Below are positions 49,395 through 58,880 of a DNA stretch of 64,000 nt, piece after piece. The position numbers and the translations under genes were made by a program. The notes under the pieces were generated by a model. The model was not told where the DNA came from. It did not search any database and saw only the letters and a list, made by a program, of their open reading frames with translations. Positions within the stretch are counted from its first letter, which is position 1. Each line of letters starts with the position of its first letter. Source of the stretch: Acidovorax sp. (GTDB lineage Bacteria; Pseudomonadota; Gammaproteobacteria; Burkholderiales; Burkholderiaceae_C); contig NZ_JADHVT010000003.1 of the NCBI RefSeq assembly GCF_016783915.1, positions 40,653 to 104,652 of the forward strand, written 5' to 3'.

Positions 49395-49416
49395 AGGGGC
49401 CGCAAGGCCCCTTTTT
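49395..49416 (+). terminator. Rho-independent terminator after the HU-like gene
   Basis: aggggcc-gcaa-ggcccct followed by tttt. Confidence 0.82.
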
Positions 49417-49479
49417 CTTTGGTGGAGCTTGAAACGGCTGCGCGACGACGCCCCCATGCACGCCCTGGCCCCCGCGCAA

Positions 49480-51279
49480 TCAGGCCCTGATGACCCCTGG
49501 CGCTGCAGGATGGGCGTACAACGCCTGCACCGCCGCCGCGCGGCGTGACAGCACCGCCCCCTGGTTGATGTATCCCTTGTCAGTGATCTCCCCGGCGTCT
49601 GCATCAGGCGCCATTTCCATCACCATGGCCCTTGTGGGGCATTGCGAAGACCCAGCGCCCGCATCGCGGCGCGCGCGCATCACGGCCTGCAATGCCTGCT
49701 CCAGCCGCTCAGCGTCGGCCGCACCGGCCGCAGACGGAAACACCAGCATGCCCACCTCATCGCGGTCATGCCCGGTGAGCACGATGTCCTGGACCAGCGG
49801 CGCCAGTTGCGACACCAGCTCCACCCGCAACGTACCCACCGACACCCAGCTGCCGCTGGACAGCTTGAAATCCTCCGCCACGCGCCCGTTGAAGACCACG
49901 CCTTTGTCTGGCTGCTCCGCGTCCACCAAATAGCCCGCGTCGCCGATGCGGTAGAACCCCTCGTGATCGAACGCGGCCGCCGTTTCGCGCGGCGCATTGC
50001 GGTATTCCGCGAACACCGACACGCCACGAACCCGCATCTCCAGCTTGCTGCCGTTGGGCACCAGCTTCAGCTCCAGCCCTGGCAAGGGTGCACCAATACA
50101 GCCCGCGCCTTCAAGGTGCCAGTGCGCGGTGGTGACGGCAGGTGCTGTCTCTGTGGATCCCCACGATGTCGTGAGCCACAGCGGCTGGGCGGGGCGCACG
50201 CGCCGCGCAACGGCCTGCAAGCGCTGCCAGGTCGATGGAGCCAGCGCCGCCGCCGCATAGAAGGCCAGCCGCATGCGCGCCAGCACGTCGGCGGCCAGGC
50301 TATCGTCGGCTTCCAGAAACGGCAGCAGCATGTCAAAGCCCCGAGGCACGTTGAACAGCATGGTGGGCTGCACCTCGCGCAGGTTGCGCACCGTCTTGTC
50401 GATGAGCCCCGGCACCGGCCGCCCCTCGTCGATGTAGAGCGTGCCGCCGTGGCACAGCACCATGTTGAGGTTGTGGTTGCCACCAAAGGTATGGCTCCAG
50501 GGCAACCAGTCCACCAGCACTGGCTTTTCGTGCTCCAGAAAGCGCCACGCCTGGGCCATCATCTGCTGGTTGGCGCAGAGCATGCGGTGGGTGTTGATGA
50601 CCACCTTGGGCCGACCGGTGGAGCCGGAGGTGAGCAGGTATTTGGCATGGTCATCAGGCAGCAGCGCCTGCATCGCCTGCTGCACCCAGGGTGTCTCTTG
50701 CCCGGCGAGCAGGTGCTCCCAGGGCAGCGCCCCCGGACACGTGGAGGCATTGCGGCTGAACACCCGCACGGCATCGCTGTCCCAGCCTTGCAGGGCTGCC
50801 GCATAGACGCTGGCATCGGACGCATAGATCAGGCTGGGCTCCAGCACCGACAGCATGCTGTGCAGGCGGCTGTGGTCCTGGGAGCGTGCATATGCACTCG
50901 ACAACGAACAGGGTGTGATGCCCACATGCATGGCCGCCAGCATGAGCACCGCATGGTCCACCGCGTTGTCGGACAGGATGGCAATGGGCCGCCCGGCTGG
51001 CAACCCCAGGTCCAGCAGCGACTGGGCCACGGCGCCCACCTGGCGGCGCAGTTGGGCATAGGTCAGGCTGCGCCAGCCTTCTGCGCCGTCGTCCCGTTCG
51101 GCCAGCGCCAGGGCATCTGGCGTCTCTCGCGCCCAGCGCTCCAGCCACTCCCCCACACAGCGCGCATAGGGTTGCAACGCCATGGGAGAGCGCAGCGTGA
51201 AGGAACCATCGTCAAACTGGGTGCGCACAGCGCGCGCAGGGGCAATCTGGCGCTCGTCATCAAGAAAGGCTGGGTACAT
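49480..51279 (-). CDS. Feruloyl-CoA synthase-like AMP-dependent ligase
   Basis: LLTSGSTGRPKVVINTHRMLCANQQM; LVDWLPWSHTFGGNHNLNMVLCHGGTLYIDEGRP. Confidence 0.88.
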   Translation of the reverse strand: MYPAFLDDERQIAPARAVRTQFDDGSFTLRSPMALQPYARCVGEWLERWARETPDALALAERDDGAEGWRSLTYAQLRRQVGAVAQSLLDLGLPAGRPIAILSDNAVDHAVLMLAAMHVGITPCSLSSAYARSQDHSRLHSMLSVLEPSLIYASDASVYAAALQGWDSDAVRVFSRNASTCPGALPWEHLLAGQETPWVQQAMQALLPDDHAKYLLTSGSTGRPKVVINTHRMLCANQQMMAQAWRFLEHEKPVLVDWLPWSHTFGGNHNLNMVLCHGGTLYIDEGRPVPGLIDKTVRNLREVQPTMLFNVPRGFDMLLPFLEADDSLAADVLARMRLAFYAAAALAPSTWQRLQAVARRVRPAQPLWLTTSWGSTETAPAVTTAHWHLEGAGCIGAPLPGLELKLVPNGSKLEMRVRGVSVFAEYRNAPRETAAAFDHEGFYRIGDAGYLVDAEQPDKGVVFNGRVAEDFKLSSGSWVSVGTLRVELVSQLAPLVQDIVLTGHDRDEVGMLVFPSAAGAADAERLEQALQAVMRARRDAGAGSSQCPTRAMVMEMAPDADAGEITDKGYINQGAVLSRRAAAVQALYAHPAAPGVIRA

Positions 51280-51326
51280 AGTGGGTCTCGGGAACGATGG
51301 AGGTTCAAAACAGGGGACGCTGTGCC

Positions 51327-52292
51327 TCAGGTGTGCAGATCGGGATCGGGCTTGCTCAACAGGCCGGACGCCTGCTTGGCGCGCAGCAACTCAATGAGCA
51401 AGGCATCTCGCGCACGGGCCAGATCGCTGGCTTGGCGCGTGCCCAGCGCCTGTGCGACGCCTTCGGTCACCTGGCGCTGCAAGGTTTCGGTCATGGACGG
51501 CGTGCCCAGGTCCTGCCACCAGCTTTCGATGGGACCGCCCAGGTGGGCCAGCAGGTGGGCAATGCCACCTTCTCCGCCCGACAGGTGCAGGTTCATGAAC
51601 GGCCCCATCAGCGCCCACCGCAAGCCGGGGCCCTGGGAGATGGCTGTGTCGATGTCTTCCACAGTGGCTACGCCCTGGTCCACCAAGTGAAACGCCTCAC
51701 GCCACAGCGCAGCCTGCAGGCGGTTGGCAATGTGCCCCTTGATCTCACGCCGCACCTGGATGGGTCGCTTGCCAATGCGGGCGTAGAACGCCATGGCATC
51801 GGCCACCGCCTGGGGCGTGGTGCGCGCTCCGCCGCCCACTTCGACCAGCGGGATCATGTGCGGCGGATTGAACGGGTGGCCCAGCACCACGCGCCCGGGA
51901 TGTGCGCAATCCTTCTGCATGTCCGTCACCGCCAGCCCCGAAGAACTGGAGGCCAGCACCACATGCGCCGGGGTTGCTGCATCCATGCGGCGGAACAGGT
52001 CCACCTTGAAGTCGAGTCGCTCGGGCCCGTTCTCCTGGACAAAGTCGGCCTGCGCCAGAGCATCTTCCAGCCGCACATGAAAGTGCAGACGCTCCTGGCT
52101 TGCCCCCGATGCAAGCCCCTGCTGAGCCAGCGTCACCCAATGCGAGGCGACGGCGTCCCGCAGTCGCTGCTCTGCCCCCGGCGACGGGTCGGTGGCATCC
52201 ACGTCCAAACCCCGCGCCAGAAAGTACTCGGCCCAGCTCGCGCCAATGGTGCCGGTGGCCACCACAGCCACGCGCTTCACGGTGTGTGCCAT
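51327..52292 (-). CDS. 3-hydroxyacyl-CoA dehydrogenase NAD-binding family protein
   Basis: VAVVATGTIGASWAEYFLARGLDVDATDP; VLGHPFNPPHMIPLVEVGGG. Confidence 0.92.
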   Translation of the reverse strand: MAHTVKRVAVVATGTIGASWAEYFLARGLDVDATDPSPGAEQRLRDAVASHWVTLAQQGLASGASQERLHFHVRLEDALAQADFVQENGPERLDFKVDLFRRMDAATPAHVVLASSSSGLAVTDMQKDCAHPGRVVLGHPFNPPHMIPLVEVGGGARTTPQAVADAMAFYARIGKRPIQVRREIKGHIANRLQAALWREAFHLVDQGVATVEDIDTAISQGPGLRWALMGPFMNLHLSGGEGGIAHLLAHLGGPIESWWQDLGTPSMTETLQRQVTEGVAQALGTRQASDLARARDALLIELLRAKQASGLLSKPDPDLHT

Positions 52293-52302
52293 GGGGAATC
52301 TT

Positions 52303-53301
52303 TCAAGACTCGGCCGTGAAGCCGACCTTCTTCACCAGCGGCCCCCAGCGCTCGTATTCAGCCTGTTGCGAGGCCAGCATCTCTGCAGGCGTAGAGCCCT
52401 TGGCGATGAGCCCCACCACGGCGAGGCTGTCCATAACGGCCTTGTCCTTAATCGCTGCGTTGATGGCTGCATTGGCGGCAGCCACCACGGCCGCTGGCGT
52501 GCGGGCCGGAGCGTAAAAGCCGAACCATTCCTCGGTCGTGAGTTCTGGAAAGCCCTGCTCTGCAAACGTGGGGACTTCGGGCGAAAACGGAGAGCGCCCC
52601 TGGCCCGAGGTGGCGATCAGCCGCAGCTTGCCCGCCTTGTGGTTGGGAATGAAGTCTCCGCTGGGCGTGACCATCGACGCGATCTGCCCGCCCACCACAT
52701 CGGTGACGCCCGGGATGGAACCGCGGTACGGCACATGCTTGAGGTCCACGCCGTTGTTCAAGCCCAGCAGCGCACCGATGAAGTGCGGCGTGGAGCCTGC
52801 TGCGGGTGAGCCGTAGTTCGCCTGCCCAGGGTTGGCCTTGGCCCAGGCCAGAAAGTCCTTCACCGTCTTGACGGAGGCCGGCACCAGCGGCCCCACGGCC
52901 AGACCATGGTGCATGACGGCGCCGATGGACACCGGCACAAAGTCCTTGGCCGGGTCGTAGCTCAGGCGGCTGTAAATGTGCGGGTAGATGGACGTGCACG
53001 AAAACGGCGACAGCGTGAGCACGCTGCCATCGGCGGGCGCACCCTTGAGCGACTCCAGCGCGATGCGGCCGCCCGCGCCGGGCTTGTTTTCCACCACCGC
53101 GGGGCTGCGGGTGTAGGGCGATCCCGCCAGTTTCTCGCCCACCCTGCGCGCCACGCTGTCGCCCGCGCTGCCTGCGGGAAAGCCGTAAAAGATCTTGACC
53201 TGGTCGATGGTCTGCGCCCAGGCGGCCAGCGGCGACAAGGCCCCCAGCGCAGAGGCGCAACCGACGTGGTGCATGAACTGGCGGCGGGTGTGCATCATCA
53301 T
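52303..53301 (-). CDS. Tripartite tricarboxylate transporter substrate-binding (Bug) protein
   Basis: Signal peptide then VKIFYGFPAGSAGDSVARRVGEKLAGSPYTRSPAVVENKPGAGGRIALE. Confidence 0.92.
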   Translation of the reverse strand: MMMHTRRQFMHHVGCASALGALSPLAAWAQTIDQVKIFYGFPAGSAGDSVARRVGEKLAGSPYTRSPAVVENKPGAGGRIALESLKGAPADGSVLTLSPFSCTSIYPHIYSRLSYDPAKDFVPVSIGAVMHHGLAVGPLVPASVKTVKDFLAWAKANPGQANYGSPAAGSTPHFIGALLGLNNGVDLKHVPYRGSIPGVTDVVGGQIASMVTPSGDFIPNHKAGKLRLIATSGQGRSPFSPEVPTFAEQGFPELTTEEWFGFYAPARTPAAVVAAANAAINAAIKDKAVMDSLAVVGLIAKGSTPAEMLASQQAEYERWGPLVKKVGFTAES

Positions 53302-53353
53302 GTGTCTCCTGTGGATGGATCCGTCATTATTTTTTGACGCTCTTGCACATTCA

Positions 53354-53367
53354 GTCATCGCGATGAC
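53354..53367. promoter_or_regulatory. Perfect 14-bp palindrome in a divergent promoter region
   Basis: GTCATCGCGATGAC between the Bug gene (-) and crp/fnr-type gene (+). Confidence 0.5.
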
Positions 53368-53433
53368 ATTTGGACTCAGGGAATACGCGCAAGCGCCTGT
53401 ACAGCACACAGTGGCGCAGGAGACACTCTCACC

Positions 53434-54126
53434 ATGTTGGTCAAACTGGGGCCCCCTACCCTCACCGATCTGCTGCTGCACTCTGCCTGGTTCCCGGCCC
53501 TGGATAGCGCCGCCCAGCAGCGGGTGATGGACGACGTGCGCGAGGTCGAAGTGCCCCAGGGCGGCGAGCTGTGCCGGCGCGGCCATACCCCGGTGCACTG
53601 GTATGGCGCCATCGAGGGGCTGCTGAAGTGGACCGTGACCTCGGGGGATGGCCGCTCGGTCACGCTCGGCGGACTGTCGGCGGGAAGCTGGTTTGGCGAG
53701 GGCACCTTGCTGCGCGGCACGCCCCGCACGGCCGACGTGATCGCACTGCGCCCCAGCCGCGTTGCGCTGGTGCCGATGGAAACTTTTGAATGGCTGCACT
53801 CCACGCAGCGCAGCTTTGACCACTTTCTGCTGCGCCAGATCAACGAACGCATGCACTGGTTTCTGGGCAACTTTACGGCCCACCATTTGCTCGATACCGA
53901 CAGCCAGGTGGCCCGCGCGCTGGCAGGCCTGTTCCACCCCTGGCTGCACCCGGGCAGCGACACGCACTTGCAGGTGTCGCAAGAAGAAATTGCCAATCTC
54001 TCGGGCGTATCACGCCAGCGCTGCAACGCGGCGTTGAAGCGGCTGCAGGCCGCTGGCCTGCTGGAGATCGAATACGGCGGCATCACCGTGACCGACCTGG
54101 AAGGCCTGCGGCGCCAGGTGGAATAG
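53434..54126 (+). CDS. Crp/Fnr family transcriptional regulator
   Basis: cNMP-binding-like N-terminus and C-terminal HTH (LQVSQEEIANLSGVSRQRCNAALKRLQAAGLLEIEYGGITVTD). Confidence 0.9.
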   Translation: MLVKLGPPTLTDLLLHSAWFPALDSAAQQRVMDDVREVEVPQGGELCRRGHTPVHWYGAIEGLLKWTVTSGDGRSVTLGGLSAGSWFGEGTLLRGTPRTADVIALRPSRVALVPMETFEWLHSTQRSFDHFLLRQINERMHWFLGNFTAHHLLDTDSQVARALAGLFHPWLHPGSDTHLQVSQEEIANLSGVSRQRCNAALKRLQAAGLLEIEYGGITVTDLEGLRRQVE

Positions 54127-54185
54127 CCCCTTTTTTTGGCGTCACTGGGTGCATGGGCTACCGCCCGCTACTGCACCATCTGCCG

Positions 54186-55016
54186 CTATGTGGGCGAGTG
54201 GTGCGCTTGGATGAAGGCAACCGCAGCGGCCATCACCGCACCAGGCTGGTCGCGGTGCGGAGAGTGCGCGCAGTCCGGCAATTCCAGCAGCCGGGTGCCT
54301 GGCACCCGTTGGGCAATGCCCCGGATCTGGGCCAGGGTGCCGTACTCGTCATCACAGCCCTGGATGGCCAGCACGGGGGCGCGGATCAGGGCGACCTCCG
54401 TCTCGATGTTCCACGCACGGAACGCCGGGTCCAGCCAGACGCGGTTCCAGCCCCAGAAGGCCGAATCCCCATCATCGTGGTAGCGCGCCAGCTTGTGGCG
54501 CAGATCGGTCTGTTCGTAAGCGTCCCGCGCGCGTTCGATGTTTTGCACCGTCACGTCTTCCACAAAGATGTGCGGGGCCATCACCACCAGCCCTTGCACA
54601 CGCTGCGGCCAGCGTGCAGCCAGCAACAGGGCAATCGATGCGCCATCGCTGTGGCCAAAGAGCCAGGGGGCCTCCTGCACTCCCAGTGCATAGAGGAATG
54701 CGGGCACCACCTCGTGTGCCTGCTGGTGCATGAAGTCCACGCCCCACACCTCGTCCGCGCCCCGGGGGGTGGACCGACCATAAGCAGGACGGGAGAACAC
54801 CAGCCCCCGAAACCCGCCTGCATCGCACAGCTGGCGCGGGAAGTCCTTCCACATCGCCACGGAGCCCAGGCCCTCATGCAGGAACACCACCAAGGGGGCA
54901 GTGCTGCGCTCGGGGGCTATCCACTGGTACTCGATATGGACCATGCGGTTGCGCCAGCGCACTGGCACATGCTCTGTGCGCCCCCCGGGGCTGGGTGCAA
55001 CGCCGTTGGCACTCAC
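54186..55016 (-). CDS. Alpha/beta hydrolase of the benzoate (box) cluster
   Basis: VVFLHEGLGSVAMWKDFP; LFGHSDGASIALLLA; 4-nt overlap with the benzoate-CoA ligase gene. Confidence 0.88.
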   Translation of the reverse strand: MSANGVAPSPGGRTEHVPVRWRNRMVHIEYQWIAPERSTAPLVVFLHEGLGSVAMWKDFPRQLCDAGGFRGLVFSRPAYGRSTPRGADEVWGVDFMHQQAHEVVPAFLYALGVQEAPWLFGHSDGASIALLLAARWPQRVQGLVVMAPHIFVEDVTVQNIERARDAYEQTDLRHKLARYHDDGDSAFWGWNRVWLDPAFRAWNIETEVALIRAPVLAIQGCDDEYGTLAQIRGIAQRVPGTRLLELPDCAHSPHRDQPGAVMAAAVAFIQAHHSPT

Positions 55017-56566
55017 GCCCGCTGCTCCCGTTCGCGCAGCCGAAAGCGCTGGATCTTGCCGGTGGCCGTCTTGGGCAGCTCGGGCAAGAATTCGATCAGA
55101 CGCGGGTACTTGTAGGGCGCAAGGCGTTCCTTCACAAAGGCCTTGAGTTCATCCGGTGTGACCGCCTGCCCATCTTTGAGCACCACAAACGCCTTGGTCT
55201 TGGTCAGGCCATCGGCATCCTGCGTGCCGACCACGGCCGCCTCCAGCACGGAGGTGTGCTGCATCAGCGTGGCCTCCACCTCGAAGGGGGAAACGTAAAT
55301 GCCGCTGACCTTGAGCATGTCGTCGCTGCGCCCGGCGTAGGTGTAGTAACCCTCGGCATCGCGCACATATTTGTCGCCGCTTTTGGTCCACGCGCCCTGG
55401 AACGTCTCGCGGGTCTTGGCGCGGTTGTTCCAGTACATCAGAGCTGCACTGGGGCCCTGGATGTAGAGATCGCCAATTTCGCCCTGCAGCACCTCGCTGC
55501 CATCTTCACCACGCAGGGATATCTCGTACCCGGGCACCGGTTTGCCCGTGGTGCCGTAGCGCACATCGCCAGGGCGGTTGGACAGGAAGATGTGCAGCAT
55601 CTCTGTCGAGCCAATGCCATCGATGATGTCGCAACCGAAATGGTCCTTGAAGCGCTGCGCAATCTCGGCCGGCAGCGCCTCGCCAGCAGACGAGCACATG
55701 CGCAGCGCCACCGCACTTCGGGAAGGCAGGCGGGGCGAGGCCAGCATGCCGGCAAAACCGGTGGGCGCCCCAAAGAACACCGTGGGCTGGTGGCGCGTCC
55801 AGCGCTCGAAGGTGGCGTCTGGCGTGGGTCGCTCGGCCATCAGCACCACTGTGGCGCCCACTGACAACGGGAAGGTCAGGCTGTTGCCCAGCCCATACGC
55901 AAAGTAGAGCTTGGCGGCTGAAAAGCACACATCCTTGTCGGTCAGGCCCAGCACCGCCTTGCCATACAGCTCGGCCGTCCACCACAGGCTGCCCTGCGTG
56001 TGCACCGTGCCCTTGGGCTTGCCCGTGGAGCCCGAGGAATACAGCCAAAACCCAGGCTCATCAGGTCCAGTGCGCGCGGGTGCGCTCAGCGCGGGGGTGT
56101 TGGCAATGGCGGCCTGCATGTCCACAGCCCCAGCACCCAGCATGCCTTGCGGCTGCGACACCACGCACACACCCACCTCGTTGTTGGGCGCTGCAGCCAA
56201 CGCCTCCTTCAGCACGGGCAATAGCGCACCGGAGACCAGCGCTGCCCGCGCGCAGCAGTGCGTGAGCATATAGGCGTAGTCGTCTGCCTTGAGCAAGGTG
56301 TTGACCGCCACAGGCACCACACCCGCGTACAGGCAACCCAGAAACGCCACGGGCCAATCGCTGGTGTCCAGCATCAGCAGCAGCACGCGCTCCTCTCTGC
56401 GCACACCAGCGTTGACCAGCACTACCGCCAGGCGCCGTGCGCGGTCTTCCAGCGCGCTGTAGCTCAGGGTCCCCTGGTCGTCGATGTAGGCGATGCGGTC
56501 ACCCCGCGCGCGGTTGAGCGCAAACAGATGCTCTGCAAAATTGAACTGCTCCGGAAGGCTGTTCAT
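55013..56566 (-). CDS. Benzoate-CoA ligase
   Basis: FWLYSSGSTGKPKGTVHTQGSLWWTAELYGKAVLGLTDKDVCFSAAKLYFAYGLGNSLTFPLSVGA. Confidence 0.94.
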   Translation of the reverse strand: MNSLPEQFNFAEHLFALNRARGDRIAYIDDQGTLSYSALEDRARRLAVVLVNAGVRREERVLLLMLDTSDWPVAFLGCLYAGVVPVAVNTLLKADDYAYMLTHCCARAALVSGALLPVLKEALAAAPNNEVGVCVVSQPQGMLGAGAVDMQAAIANTPALSAPARTGPDEPGFWLYSSGSTGKPKGTVHTQGSLWWTAELYGKAVLGLTDKDVCFSAAKLYFAYGLGNSLTFPLSVGATVVLMAERPTPDATFERWTRHQPTVFFGAPTGFAGMLASPRLPSRSAVALRMCSSAGEALPAEIAQRFKDHFGCDIIDGIGSTEMLHIFLSNRPGDVRYGTTGKPVPGYEISLRGEDGSEVLQGEIGDLYIQGPSAALMYWNNRAKTRETFQGAWTKSGDKYVRDAEGYYTYAGRSDDMLKVSGIYVSPFEVEATLMQHTSVLEAAVVGTQDADGLTKTKAFVVLKDGQAVTPDELKAFVKERLAPYKYPRLIEFLPELPKTATGKIQRFRLREREQRA

Positions 56567-56614
56567 GGGGTGTCTCCGTCGCGATGGCGTTGTCGTTGTA
56601 GGTGGGTACGGGGG

Positions 56615-58165
56615 TCAGCAGCCCAGCGCCGCGAGCACTTCAGGGCTGGCCTGCACCGCACTGCGCTGGTGGTAAAAGTCCAGCGCCCGCAAACCGCCCA
56701 GCTCGGCACCACCACCGGCCCGGCCGGGCCCGCCATGCAGCGACATGGGCATGACATTGCCGTGGCCCGTGTGCACAGTGGCCACGGTCGGCGTCACCAC
56801 GTGCACACGGCCATTACTCGCAGCCAGCGCTACGGCGGCCTGGGCCAGTGCCTTGTCGTCGGCGCCATAGAGCGAGGTCACCAGCGAGCCCTGCCCACGC
56901 TGCGCAAGGGCCAGCGCATGGGCCAGGTCGTTGTAGGGCAGCAAGGTGGCCACCGGTCCAAACACCTCCACGTCATGAACGATGGAGGCCTTGTCGGCAT
57001 CGCGCGCGCCCAGCAGCACCGGGCCGACGCAGGCGGCAACTGCAGGGTCGGCATCGACCAGCGGCCGCGTTCGGCCGTCATACACAACGTCGGTATGGGC
57101 CCCCAGGGCGGCAATGCCTGTCTGCACCCCATCGAACTGCACGCGGCTGACCAGCGAACCCATGCGCACTTCCGGGTTACGGGGGTTGCCCACCACCACG
57201 CGGGCCAGCTGGGCGCTGACAGCCTCTGCCACCGCAGCGTACGACGCAGGGGGGACCAGGATGCGGCGGATCGCGGTGCACTTCTGGCCTGACTTGACAG
57301 TCATCTCGCGGACGACTTCGCGCACCAGCAGGTCAAAGGCCGAACTGCCCGGCGCCGCGTCGGGCATCAGCAGCGCAGCGTTGAGGCTGTCCGCCTCGAT
57401 GTTGGCGCGCACCGAGCGCTGCGCCACCGCCGGATGCGCGCGGACAACGCCCGCCGTCTCGGCAGATCCGGTGAAAGACACCACATCAAAGGGTTGCAGC
57501 GCATCCATCAGGCCCGCCGAGCTTCCCGCGATGATCGACAGTGCACCGGCGGGCAACACCCCCGCGTTCACCACGTCCTGCACCATGCGCTGGGTCAGCC
57601 ATGCCGTGGATGTGCCGGGCTTGACGATGACCGGCATGCCCGACAGCAAGGCGGGCGCAGCTTTTTCCCACAGCCCCCAGGCGGGAAAGTTGAACGCGTT
57701 GATGCACAGCGCCACCCCTGGCCTCGGCACCTGCAGGTGCTGCGACTGAAAGACCGGTTCCTTGCCCAGCCTGACCGCGTCCCCGTCACGCAGCACGCGT
57801 ACGTCGCCCAGCGCATCACCCCATTTGGCGTATTGGACGAGCGTGAAGATGCCGCCGTCGATGTCCACCGCAGAGTCCGTCTTGACGGTGCCGGAATTGG
57901 CGGTGGCGATGTCGTAGTAGCTGTCGCGGTGCGCCTGCAGCACCTTGGCGACCGCGCCGAGCATGGCGGCCCGCTCACGATAGGTGGCAGCGCGCAGCGC
58001 AGCCCCCCCCTGTTCGCGGGCAAACGCAAAGGCCTCGGGCAGATTCAACCCCGTGGCGTCCACCCGCACCAAGGCGGCGCCCAGCACAGGATCGCGCAGC
58101 TCAGTGCCGGGCCCCGTTCCGTGTTGCCAGCGGCCGGCAACGTGGTTGGCGAGCAATTCAGTCAT
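56615..58165 (-). CDS. boxD: 3,4-dehydroadipyl-CoA semialdehyde dehydrogenase
   Basis: ALDH-type FTGSAETAG, GQKCTAIRRILVP; box-cluster context. Confidence 0.9.
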   Translation of the reverse strand: MTELLANHVAGRWQHGTGPGTELRDPVLGAALVRVDATGLNLPEAFAFAREQGGAALRAATYRERAAMLGAVAKVLQAHRDSYYDIATANSGTVKTDSAVDIDGGIFTLVQYAKWGDALGDVRVLRDGDAVRLGKEPVFQSQHLQVPRPGVALCINAFNFPAWGLWEKAAPALLSGMPVIVKPGTSTAWLTQRMVQDVVNAGVLPAGALSIIAGSSAGLMDALQPFDVVSFTGSAETAGVVRAHPAVAQRSVRANIEADSLNAALLMPDAAPGSSAFDLLVREVVREMTVKSGQKCTAIRRILVPPASYAAVAEAVSAQLARVVVGNPRNPEVRMGSLVSRVQFDGVQTGIAALGAHTDVVYDGRTRPLVDADPAVAACVGPVLLGARDADKASIVHDVEVFGPVATLLPYNDLAHALALAQRGQGSLVTSLYGADDKALAQAAVALAASNGRVHVVTPTVATVHTGHGNVMPMSLHGGPGRAGGGAELGGLRALDFYHQRSAVQASPEVLAALGC

Positions 58166-58221
58166 GCAGTCGTTCTTTCAGAGCAAGAGGGTCCATGGGG
58201 GGAGCAGCGCAGGCGCCAGCC

Positions 58222-58689
58222 CTAGCGGGTGAACTGGATCTGCCCTTCGGGCAACAGGTACAAAACCAGCGCCCTGCCGCGCGCCACCGAAGGGTGGTGG
58301 GCACTGCCGGGCGGGTAGACGCACCAGCCGGCAGGGTGGCCGTCAAACAACGCATCCCCCTCCAGTGGCATGATCAAATCGATTTCGCCCTGCGGGTGGG
58401 TGTGGTGGGGGCCAGGAATGTTTTGCATGTCCACCACGTCCACAGAAAAACGGTGCAAGGCATCTTCGGGCTTGAACACACGGCCATAGCGGATGCCGCC
58501 GCCTTCGCGTTCACACAGCCAGCCTTCACGTGCGCCCTGAATGCACGCCTCCCGCAAGCGCTGGTAGGTCGCACTGGTGGGGCCGTGCGCGGTGTTCAGC
58601 CATTGCGCCAGAGCGGCATCCAGGGGTTTGCCAGCGAGCTGGGCGGTCACATCAACCAAGGCTTCGTGAAATGCAGTTTTGTCGGACAT
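58222..58689 (-). CDS. DUF4863 family protein associated with the box pathway
   Basis: Cupin-like GPHHTHPQGEIDLIMPLEGDALFDGHPAGWCVYPPGSAHHPSV. Confidence 0.85.
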   Translation of the reverse strand: MSDKTAFHEALVDVTAQLAGKPLDAALAQWLNTAHGPTSATYQRLREACIQGAREGWLCEREGGGIRYGRVFKPEDALHRFSVDVVDMQNIPGPHHTHPQGEIDLIMPLEGDALFDGHPAGWCVYPPGSAHHPSVARGRALVLYLLPEGQIQFTR

Positions 58690-58813
58690 GGGCAGTGGGT
58701 GCAGCTAGAGTCGGGGCCCAATCTGCACCGTTTTTGATCCACCGCCTTGCGCGCATCCAAAACATGCAGTATTTTGCCAATTGATGAACCATAGTTACCT
58801 CAAAGATCCATGT

Positions 58814-58830
58814 CAAGCACTATAGTGCAT
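58814..58830. promoter_or_regulatory. Candidate BoxR operator upstream of boxR
   Basis: CAAGCACTATAGTGCAT, containing the perfect palindrome GCACTATAGTGC. Confidence 0.68.
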
Positions 58831-58880
58831 GAATGGCGTTTTCCCTGAGAAGACCAGGGCGCTCCATGAAAAGGATGGGT

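Noticed and set aside
49642-51690. 682-aa plus-strand ORF opposite the feruloyl-CoA synthase-like gene
   Set aside because: Antisense shadow ORF with His/Arg/Gln-rich composition
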